Origin: JAAYYY01 sp964579295
Lineage (GTDB): Bacteria; Chloroflexota; Anaerolineae; Promineifilales; Promineifilaceae
NCBI GenBank assembly: GCA_964579295.1
Contig: CAZOGK010000061.1
Span: forward strand, 1-15,135
Direction: 5' to 3'
DNA: 15,135 nucleotides
In this document: one piece after another, positions 6,855-13,598 of the stretch
Position numbering within the stretch: position 1 is the stretch's first letter
How the letters are laid out: each line of letters begins with the position of its first letter
Made by a program: the position numbers and the translations under genes
The notes under the pieces: model-generated
The model's input: the letters and a program-made list of their open reading frames with translations, nothing else
Database searches by the model: none
Told to the model about the DNA's origin: nothing

Positions 6855-9476
6855 TCACGGTACGACAACTGGCTGCAGATCAACAGCGTCATCCTCCTCC
6901 AGGCCAGGTACGACGACCTGCAGCCGTCGCCCCGACTCCAGCAGGAACAGGCCAACCTCAACCGGATAGGGACCCGGCGCCAGATCGGCGGGAAGGGTCA
7001 GCTGATAGCTATCGACAACGACCTCGCCGCTCTGCCAGCGGTCAGTCGGGTAGGCGCCCTGCTGCGGCATGGCGTCGCTCTGCCAGACGCAGCAGGAGCC
7101 GTCCGGCCGCAGCAGGTGCACGAAGACGTAATAGGCCGCCGACGGCTGGCGCGCGGCCTGCCAGACCAGCTGCAGAGCTGGACCGGCCGGCGCTGTCTGC
7201 TCCCAATTATAGCCCAGGAGCGCGATCTCGTTGCCGAAGAGCGCCTGCAGCGGATAGTCGAGGGGCGGCGCCGTGAATGTCCGCTCCGAGGCGGTCACCG
7301 TCAGGCCGCCCAGGTCGCGCGTGAGCAGCGTCTGGTCGGCAGCGTCGAGCAGCCGCAGCTGCAGGCGGTAGCTGCCCGCCTCCAGGTCGAAGGGGACAGT
7401 GGGATCGAGGCGATCGACGACGAAGGCCGGCGTCGCCCAGCGCGAGAGCGGATAGGTACCGCGCGCCGGCGTTGTGCTCATCCAGAGGCGGCCGGGGGAT
7501 TGTGCGCCGGGCGCGCTGCCGTATAGCTCCAGGCGCACGGTCAGCGGCCCCTGCGGCTCGGTGGCCCACCACCAGAGAGCGAGGGCCAGGGGCTCGCCCG
7601 TCGCAACCGCCGCGTCAGAGCGCTCGTAGCCGAGCAGGGTGAGGCCGGGGCGCACGTCCTGAGCCGGGCCGCGCGGGGCAACTGGCTGCTCGGGCGGCGG
7701 CGGGCCGGCCACGACGCGGGCATCCTCGACGAAGAAGGAATCGCCGGCGTAGCGGCCCGCGTCGTCCAGGCGCGGCAGGCGGGCGCCGTCCTGCTCGGCA
7801 AAGAGGCCCAGCCGCAGGCGGTAGCGACCGGGCGGCAGGCCGTCCGGCAGGGGCAGGTCAATGCGCTGCACGATGGTCTCGCCGGCCTGCCACTGCTCGG
7901 CGGGATAGGCATCCGTTTCTATCTGGCTCCAGCGCGTGTCCCAGGCGTCGAGGAGATGNNNNNNNNNNNNNNNNNNNNNNNNNNNNNNNNNNNNNNNNNN
8001 NNNNNNNNNNNNNNNNNNNNNNNNNNNNNNNNNNNNNNNNNNNNNNNNNNNNNNNNNNCCGTCCGCGGGCAGCGGCAGCGCGTCGCCGCCGGGCAGCCAG
8101 CGGATCTCCTCGTAGCGCTCGCTGAGGAAGGCGAGTGTCGGATGGCGATAGTGGCGCGCGGCGACAAAGAGATGGTCGGTGCGCGGCGCCTCCTCGTCCA
8201 GGAAGCGGGCCACGGCGGCGAGGTCGGCATCCGAGTCGTAGAACAGGTCGGCGCGCGTGGCCCATTCGTCAAAGTAGAGGCGCTGTGTGTTGGCCGCGCC
8301 CAGGAGCAGGATGAGCAGGGCGAGAAAGGTATAGTTGAGCTCGTAGCCATCGAAGAGCGTGAAGCGACGCAGCGATTCGGCGAAGGCGAGCCCCGGGCGG
8401 CGCAAGAGGCCGGCCAGCTGCTGCAGCAGCAAGAGCAGGCCGAGCGCTGGCAGGTAGAAGATAAAGGGGATGAGGCCGATGGCGCGCAGATTGCTGGGCA
8501 CGATCTCGCCCACGGCCAGCGCCGTGGGCAGCAGCATGAGCGGCGGCGCGAGCAGCAGGAGCAGAACCGAGGCCTTCTGCCAGTCGTACCACCAGCGACG
8601 CCAGCGCCAGAAGAGGCTGAGCCAGCCGACAAGGCCCAGCCCACCCCAGAACCAGCTAAAGAGGGGCCGGCCGGGCAGGTTGAAGCGCCAGTAGGGATCG
8701 CCGGCCAGGAAAAACATGCCCAGCGAGCGCAGATAGCTTTCGCCCACGCCGAGCGCGGCGTCCGGCGCAACCTGACCAATGCGCACCCAGAAGGCGTCGG
8801 GATGACGGGCGAAATAGAGGAGCAACGGCGCAAGGACGACCAGGGCAGCCAGAGCCACGACGGCGAGCTGGCCGAGGCGCCGCCGGCCGGCGGCCAGCAC
8901 GGGCGCCAGCGCCAGCAGCAGCGGCAGGGGAAAGAGCCGGGCCGCGAGGTAGGTGTAACCGGTCAGGCCGAGAGACAGACCGGCCAGCAGAAACCAGCGC
9001 CACTGCGGTCGTTGCAGGCCACGAAAGAGGGCGGCCGCCGCCAGCGCCTGCCAGAGCGGCTGGCTGATGGCGCGGAAGCCCAGCCGGCTGAAGACCAGGT
9101 GCCAGAAGCTGACGGCGAGCAGGACGGCAGCCAGCACAGCCACGCGCCGGTCGGCCAGCATGGCGCGCCCCAGCCAGTATGCGGCGGCGATGGTCAGCAG
9201 GCCGATAATGGCGGCAGTCAGGCGCAGGCTGAAGACGGATGCGCCGGTCAGGCGCATCATGCCCCCCGCCAGGTAAAAGAAGAGCGGCTCCTTGCCCGTG
9301 TAGCTGGCGATGAAAACGGGCCGGGCGCCCTCGTAACCGATCTCGGAGGCCAGCACGCCATTCGCTGCTTCATCGTAATGGAGCCCCGGCGGCGTCGTGG
9401 AAAGGCCGGGCAGGCGCAGCGCCGCCGCCGCCAGCAGACAGATGACCATGAGGGCGAGGGCGCGCTGACGTGACAT
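6855..9476 (-). CDS. GT39-like (ArnT/PMT superfamily) membrane glycosyltransferase with C-terminal beta-sandwich repeats; contains assembly gap
   Basis: The nominal length is 873 residues, but 34 codons are N. The first ~450 residues form a GT-C membrane domain. A first-loop acidic motif HYDEAANG (D35, E36) follows the first helix, then YTGKEPLFFYLAGG (59-72), the usual GT39/PMT signature, and about ten further helices. Such enzymes move sugars from polyprenyl-phosphate donors onto lipids or proteins at the outer membrane face. After the gap, residues 507-873 are soluble and repetitive: two full units near 606-730 and 744-860, preceded by a partial unit at 507-590. Each carries a pattern like 'YP..RW..GE.V......LP.DL.PG.Y.L.VGLF' and two carry 'LLGY'. 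The frame agrees on both sides of the gap, which supports one gene. The ATG at 9476 has no Shine-Dalgarno sequence but has a possible leaderless promoter. The YihY gene lies downstream. Confidence 0.88.
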   Translation of the reverse strand: MSRQRALALMVICLLAAAALRLPGLSTTPPGLHYDEAANGVLASEIGYEGARPVFIASYTGKEPLFFYLAGGMMRLTGASVFSLRLTAAIIGLLTIAAAYWLGRAMLADRRVAVLAAVLLAVSFWHLVFSRLGFRAISQPLWQALAAAALFRGLQRPQWRWFLLAGLSLGLTGYTYLAARLFPLPLLLALAPVLAAGRRRLGQLAVVALAALVVLAPLLLYFARHPDAFWVRIGQVAPDAALGVGESYLRSLGMFFLAGDPYWRFNLPGRPLFSWFWGGLGLVGWLSLFWRWRRWWYDWQKASVLLLLLAPPLMLLPTALAVGEIVPSNLRAIGLIPFIFYLPALGLLLLLQQLAGLLRRPGLAFAESLRRFTLFDGYELNYTFLALLILLLGAANTQRLYFDEWATRADLFYDSDADLAAVARFLDEEAPRTDHLFVAARHYRHPTLAFLSERYEEIRWLPGGDALPLPADXXXXXXXXXXXXXXXXXXXXXXXXXXXXXXXXXXHLLDAWDTRWSQIETDAYPAEQWQAGETIVQRIDLPLPDGLPPGRYRLRLGLFAEQDGARLPRLDDAGRYAGDSFFVEDARVVAGPPPPEQPVAPRGPAQDVRPGLTLLGYERSDAAVATGEPLALALWWWATEPQGPLTVRLELYGSAPGAQSPGRLWMSTTPARGTYPLSRWATPAFVVDRLDPTVPFDLEAGSYRLQLRLLDAADQTLLTRDLGGLTVTASERTFTAPPLDYPLQALFGNEIALLGYNWEQTAPAGPALQLVWQAARQPSAAYYVFVHLLRPDGSCCVWQSDAMPQQGAYPTDRWQSGEVVVDSYQLTLPADLAPGPYPVEVGLFLLESGRRLQVVVPGLEEDDAVDLQPVVVP
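7959..8058. other. Assembly gap (100 N)
   Basis: Exactly 100 undetermined bases lie inside the GT39-like gene, between its membrane domain and its C-terminal repeat domain. A round 100 usually marks a scaffold join of unknown size. The true sequence may be longer or shorter and could hold another copy of the C-terminal repeat. Confidence 0.98.
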
Positions 9477-9482
9477 GGGCTG

Positions 9483-9512
9483 ATTCTAAAACGAGAATGA
9501 TGGGCCCGCCAA
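9483..9512 (-). promoter_or_regulatory. Candidate leaderless promoter of the GT39-like gene
   Basis: On the minus strand TTGGCG (9507-9512, four of six matches to the -35 consensus) is followed after 18 nt by TAGAAT (9483-9488, five of six to the -10). The predicted start of transcription is near 9476-9477, which is the first base of the ATG. The message would then have no leader, in agreement with the missing Shine-Dalgarno sequence. Confidence 0.4.
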
Positions 9513-9609
9513 CCGCATACCGATCGCCAATAAGGCACAGCCGGAGGAGGCGGTAACCCGGCCAGCCAGCCGCCGTGACCGGGCCCCCAACCGAACACCA
9601 CTCAGTTGC

Positions 9610-9843
9610 TTATCTGGCAGTTGTATCTGTCGCAGGAGCTCGGAAGGGATGGCAGAGAAGTGTGGGTCGCGATGGACAAGCGTCTATGGACCAATCCAGC
9701 CGTGTGCCCGGTTGAAGATTAAGCTGCCTGACCAACCGGGAGCGAATGGTGATCTGATTCTTTCCAGTTATTGTCGTAAGCAAAAGCGTTACAGCGGCCG
9801 CGCGTCTGGGCGCGAAGCGGTTCCTTGCCTCACCTGCTATCAT
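9610..9843 (-). CDS. AbrB/MazE/SpoVT-like antitoxin-type small protein, probably truncated or degenerate
   Basis: The frame gives 77 residues from the ATG at 9843; a TTG at 9783 gives a 57-residue form beginning MLTTITGKNQ, close to the usual N-terminus of this family. Residues 23-54 (TTITGKNQITIRSRLVRQL, then NLQPGTRLDWSID) match the swapped-hairpin AbrB DNA-binding domain found in MazE- and VapB-like antitoxins. The proline normally found after 'QITI' is an arginine here. The part expected after the domain, a strand such as 'DGTLIARPL', is missing, and the frame goes straight to PSRPTLLCHPF, so an internal deletion or decay is likely. No PIN-domain, MazF or other toxin gene lies on either side. 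Its start lies inside the dyad element at 9835-9883. The family match is fairly clear; whether the gene is still expressed is not. Confidence 0.45.
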   Translation of the reverse strand: MIAGEARNRFAPRRAAAVTLLLTTITGKNQITIRSRLVRQLNLQPGTRLDWSIDACPSRPTLLCHPFRAPATDTTAR

Positions 9844-9883
9844 AGCATAAGGGCGCTTTGCCAGACCTTATGATATGGTAGCA
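9835..9883. promoter_or_regulatory. Paired dyad / operator-like element upstream of the AfsR-like regulator
   Basis: Two related 13-bp sites lie 36 bp apart centre to centre. TGCTATCATAGCA (9835-9847) is a perfect dyad around one central base. TGATATGGTAGCA (9871-9883) matches the first site's reverse complement at 11 of 13 positions. The two larger arms (9835-9852 and 9866-9883) also form an 18-bp inverted repeat with 16 matches and a 13-nt loop. It sits at the start of the AbrB-like frame (minus strand) and 77-107 nt before the regulator gene (plus strand). It could be an operator for either gene, or a hairpin in RNA. Confidence 0.45.
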
Positions 9884-9959
9884 AACCAGAGTGCCAGTTG
9901 GGCTCTGGCGTAGGGATTGGCGTGAACGAGAAGTGCAGTCCTGAGGGAAGTCCGGCGCA

Positions 9960-12900
9960 ATGCCTGCAGGGCGGGTCGCGAGGCCGGCCATGAGCCGGCT
10001 TATTGTTCGCCTGCTCGGCCCTCTGCAAGTATGGCGTGGTGAGCAGGGGCTCCACGAATCACTACACAGCCAGCGCGCCAGAGAAGTGCTGGCTATGCTC
10101 GTCGGCGAACGTGATTCGTACGTGCCCGCCGAGCGGATCATTGAGCTTGTCTGGCCGCACCTGACGCCCAGGGCAGCCGCAAACAATCTCCAGGCAACCG
10201 TGCGCAAGCTACGGCGCTGGCTAGAACCGGAGCTGAAACGAGGCCGCCGCTCGCGCTACCTGCTCACGGAACCGGCAGGCTACCGCTTCCATAGCGAGAG
10301 CTGCGATGTGGACGTCGACGAATTCAATGACGCCACGCAGCGCGGTTTGGGCGCCCTGCGCAGCGCCAACCCGGCTGCAGCCCTGAACGCACTGGAACGG
10401 GCCCGGTCGCTCTATCGCGGCGACTACTTGCAGGAACTTCCTTATGCCGAGTGGGCCTTCGCTCGGCGCTTGCAGTTGCGTGAGCTGCATCTAGAAGGGC
10501 TGGCAGCGCTTGGCGAATGCTATCTGCAATTGGGGCATTATGGCCTTGCCGCGACGGTCGCCGATCAGGCGCTGGCGCTCGACCCGTTGCGCGAGGGCCT
10601 GGCGCGCCTGGTGATGAAAAGCTATGCGGCGCAGGACCGCCGCGCCGAAGCGTTGACGACCTATGAGGATCATGCGCGGCTGCTGAGGGAAGAACTGGCG
10701 GTCGAACCTTCAATAGAAACGCGAGCGCTGCGTGATGCCATCTGGAGTGGCTCATTCGGTATAGCCGGGGCGACAGCGGAAGGCGGGCCACAGCCGTCAA
10801 TCGAGCTGCCGTTTGCGGGGAGGGAAGCCGATCTCGACAGTTTACGCCAGGCCTGGTTGCGGCGGCAGCGCCTGGTACTCATCAGCGGTGAGGCAGGGGT
10901 AGGAAAGACGCGCCTATTGCGCGAATTCGTCGCTTCCCTTGCGGGGGATGCAGACGCTCCCAGCGTCTTCTGGAGCGGTTCACAGCGCGGTGAGGCGCCT
11001 TATGCGGCCATTATGCGCTGGGTAGAATCTTATTTGGGCCAGTCACCACCAGCCGGCGAACTCGCGCGCCTGGGTCCTCTTGGCGCGCCGCTCGCCCAGC
11101 GCCTTCCGCAACTGCGCCGCCACTGGCCCGGCTGTCCGCCCTATTCAGCTCTCGAGCACGATGCGGAGGAAGTCCGCTTGCGCCAGGCGCTGTTGGCCGC
11201 ACTGCGCCAGGCAGCGAGCAGCAACACCATGTTTATACTGGATGACCTGCAATGGGCCGACGAGGCCTCGCTGACGTTGCTTCACCAGTTTCTCGACGGA
11301 GCGGGCCCCGGCTGTTTCCTGCTTGCGTTCCGCCCGGAGGAGGAAGGCGCAGCGGCCGGGCTCGACGGCTGGCCGCAAGTGGGGTCTCACAAGCACTCTA
11401 TGCTCAACTTGCAGCCGCTGCGCGCCGTCGATGTCCTCAGCGCCGTGCGCGCTGTGATTCCTCTTGCCGACCCGCTGCCCTTCAGCCGCCGCCTGTTTGA
11501 ACTAACTGCCGGTTACCCGCTCTACCTTACTGAAATGGTGCATGGTTTGATGGACGCCGGCTGGCTCTATCAGGATACCGCAGGCGCGTGGCATGCTGGC
11601 GATGCCATCCTTGAAGCCGATCTTTCCGACCTGCCACTGACTGCAACGTTACGCGAGACGCTGCTGCTGCGCGCCGGGCGCCTGATGGAGCTACAACGGG
11701 ACGTTTTGGAGGCAGCCGCCGTGCTACAAACACACATTACGCTGCCTGCACTGAGCAACATGGTACAGGTGGGCGAAGCGAGGCTGCGTGCGCTACTCGC
11801 AGCGCTCGTTGCCCGTGGCTGGCTCCGGGCCGACGGCGACGACGGATGGTCGTTCACCCATCACCTGGTCAGAGAGGTTGTCTACGGTGAATTGGCGCCT
11901 TCACACCGGCGTCTGCTGCACCGCCTGGCTGCCAGGAGCTTGGTGGCGCACGTGCCGGCCGTTCCAGGCGAGATGAGTGTGGTCGTCACCCGGCACCTGC
12001 GCGCCGGAAGCTCCGGCGCGACCGAACTGGCATCGTGGGCATTGCTCGCCGCGCTCTGGTCTCTGGAGCAGTTTGCCTACCCCGAAGCGGAGAGATATTT
12101 TGAGCTGGTCCAGACCTTATGGACGCAGTTTCCGGAAGGAGAGGCGAAGCAAGCGCTTGCCCTGCGCCTTTACGAGGGTATGGCCCTCCTTCTGCCGCGG
12201 CTGGGAAGGAGCAGGGAGGCGTTAGTTCAGTTGGAGCAGGCTCTTGCCCTGGCAACCAATCCCCATGAGCGCGTACGGCTCCTGCTGGCCGCCGCACGCC
12301 TTTGTGAGCGCGATACCGGGGAGTATGAGCGTGCGCTGAAGTGGCTTGCCGAGGCAGAAGCGCTCCTGGAAGGTAGCGGCAGTGAGCAGCGTGTACAACG
12401 CGCCCGTCTCTTCACAATCCAGGCCGATGTCCATTACTGGAGCGGCCGCCATCACGAGGCCGTGCAGCTCGCCCGCCGGGCCGGCGCCGAAGCGCAGGGC
12501 ACAATCGTCGAATATGATGCATTCCGCGCCCTTGCCAGTAGTCTTCACAAAATGGGAGAACTGGAAGAAGCTATAGAACTCTACCAGCGGATGTTGGCGC
12601 TTGCCATAGAAGCAGGTGATTTGGGACGCGTAGCCCAGGCGCACCTTAGCCAGGGCAACGGCTTCTATGCCATGGGCTTACTTGGCGCAGCGCATAGCGC
12701 CTACGAGGAAGCTGGCGCCGTTATAGAGAAACTAGGCGACCGACGGGCGCTGAGCATCAAGATGACCAATTGTGGCCTAGTCGCCTTCGAAATGGGAGCG
12801 CTGACCCGCTCCGAGCGCGAATTGCGGGAGGCGGTTGCTCTGGCGGAAAAGGTAGGCGCCCCCTACACCGTTGCCGTCGCCCGCCATCATCTCGGCAGGG

Positions 12901-13508
12901 TGCTCACGCTGCGCGGGCGCTTGAACGAGGCTGCGGTGGAGCTGGAGGGGGCCATCGAGCTTGCCAGATCAATCGGAGGTCACGTCATCGCCGCACAAGC
13001 GGAACTGCACCTGGCGCTATGGCAGTGGGCGCAGGATAACCTGTCAGCGGCCGAGCTGACTGCCACCAACGTCGTTGCCGCCGGCGACGAGCTGGAAGAC
13101 AATTTCTGCCGGCGCGAAGGCCGCCTGCTGCTGGCGATGATCGCCCTGGCTCGAGGCGACGTGCAGGCTGCACGAACCCTGGCGCTGAGTGCACGCCAGA
13201 TTGCCGCCGCCGCACAGCAGAGGCTGGCTATAGGGCGGGCCGAGCGCATTCTGGCCCAGGCGGCCGCTGCGAACGGTGAAAGCGTCAGCAGCGACGAACA
13301 TCTGGTCAAGAGCGAACAGCTCTTCCGCCACAGCGGCGCGCAAATCGAGCTGGCGCAGACGTTGATGGTCCGCGCCGAAGCCGCGATTCATGCCGGCGCG
13401 GCGCCAGACCGCTACCGTTCGCAGCTCGTCGAAGCCCGGCGACTCTTCAGCGCTGCCGGCGCGACCCTTTGGCTCACACGCGTCGACGCTCTGCTCGCCC
13501 CGCACTAG
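9960..13508 (+). CDS. SARP/AfsR-like transcriptional activator: winged helix, BTAD, AAA_16 ATPase and TPR repeats
   Basis: The protein is 1182 residues from the ATG at 9960, or 1172 from the ATG at 9990, which starts MSRLIVRLLGPLQVW right at the domain edge and has GAGG 6 nt upstream. An OmpR-type winged helix (about 11-110; LLGPLQVW, RAAANNLQATVRKLRRWL, YRF) is followed by a bacterial transcriptional activation domain (about 115-262, ending EELAVEPSIETRAL). Next is a STAND-like ATPase with Walker A GEAGVGKT (310-317) and Walker B FILDDLQWAD (425-434). From about 640 to the end the protein is helical with TPR-like repeats such as ALASSLHKMGELEEAIELYQ. Such proteins bind DNA and activate transcription after ATP- and ligand-dependent assembly; the signal is unknown. 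The secreted beta-helix gene follows after 90 nt and is the nearest candidate target. Confidence 0.93.
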   Translation: MPAGRVARPAMSRLIVRLLGPLQVWRGEQGLHESLHSQRAREVLAMLVGERDSYVPAERIIELVWPHLTPRAAANNLQATVRKLRRWLEPELKRGRRSRYLLTEPAGYRFHSESCDVDVDEFNDATQRGLGALRSANPAAALNALERARSLYRGDYLQELPYAEWAFARRLQLRELHLEGLAALGECYLQLGHYGLAATVADQALALDPLREGLARLVMKSYAAQDRRAEALTTYEDHARLLREELAVEPSIETRALRDAIWSGSFGIAGATAEGGPQPSIELPFAGREADLDSLRQAWLRRQRLVLISGEAGVGKTRLLREFVASLAGDADAPSVFWSGSQRGEAPYAAIMRWVESYLGQSPPAGELARLGPLGAPLAQRLPQLRRHWPGCPPYSALEHDAEEVRLRQALLAALRQAASSNTMFILDDLQWADEASLTLLHQFLDGAGPGCFLLAFRPEEEGAAAGLDGWPQVGSHKHSMLNLQPLRAVDVLSAVRAVIPLADPLPFSRRLFELTAGYPLYLTEMVHGLMDAGWLYQDTAGAWHAGDAILEADLSDLPLTATLRETLLLRAGRLMELQRDVLEAAAVLQTHITLPALSNMVQVGEARLRALLAALVARGWLRADGDDGWSFTHHLVREVVYGELAPSHRRLLHRLAARSLVAHVPAVPGEMSVVVTRHLRAGSSGATELASWALLAALWSLEQFAYPEAERYFELVQTLWTQFPEGEAKQALALRLYEGMALLLPRLGRSREALVQLEQALALATNPHERVRLLLAAARLCERDTGEYERALKWLAEAEALLEGSGSEQRVQRARLFTIQADVHYWSGRHHEAVQLARRAGAEAQGTIVEYDAFRALASSLHKMGELEEAIELYQRMLALAIEAGDLGRVAQAHLSQGNGFYAMGLLGAAHSAYEEAGAVIEKLGDRRALSIKMTNCGLVAFEMGALTRSERELREAVALAEKVGAPYTVAVARHHLGRVLTLRGRLNEAAVELEGAIELARSIGGHVIAAQAELHLALWQWAQDNLSAAELTATNVVAAGDELEDNFCRREGRLLLAMIALARGDVQAARTLALSARQIAAAAQQRLAIGRAERILAQAAAANGESVSSDEHLVKSEQLFRHSGAQIELAQTLMVRAEAAIHAGAAPDRYRSQLVEARRLFSAAGATLWLTRVDALLAPH

Positions 13509-13584
13509 TATCTACCACCCCAGAATTCAGTTGGGATTCAGATCGCTTGTTTACACTAGCAGCAGTTTTTACGGCGCTGCCGGT

Positions 13585-13590
13585 GGAGGT
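13585..13590 (+). promoter_or_regulatory. Perfect Shine-Dalgarno sequence of the beta-helix gene
   Basis: GGAGGT lies 8 nt before the ATG at 13599, the ideal sequence and spacing. It fixes the start codon. It stands out because most other starts in the window show no Shine-Dalgarno match. A weak -10-like TACACT (13552-13557) lies upstream, with TTGGGA 15 nt before it; this is not a confident promoter. Confidence 0.75.
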
Positions 13591-13598
13591 ATATCCCA

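Noticed and set aside
7206..7211. TATAAT on the minus strand inside the GT39-like gene.
   Set aside because: It is formed by the codons of the repeated LLGYN motif and lies deep in coding sequence, with no gene start behind it.
7956..9473. Plus-strand frame of 505 codons across the assembly gap.
   Set aside because: It runs through N and is antisense to the GT39-like membrane domain; its Q/E/G-rich translation is the typical shadow of hydrophobic codons.
9886..9908. Small inverted repeat CCAGAG / CTCTGG between the dyad element and the AfsR-like gene.
   Set aside because: A 6-bp stem with an 11-nt loop is weak, and no flanking signal supports a terminator or riboswitch.
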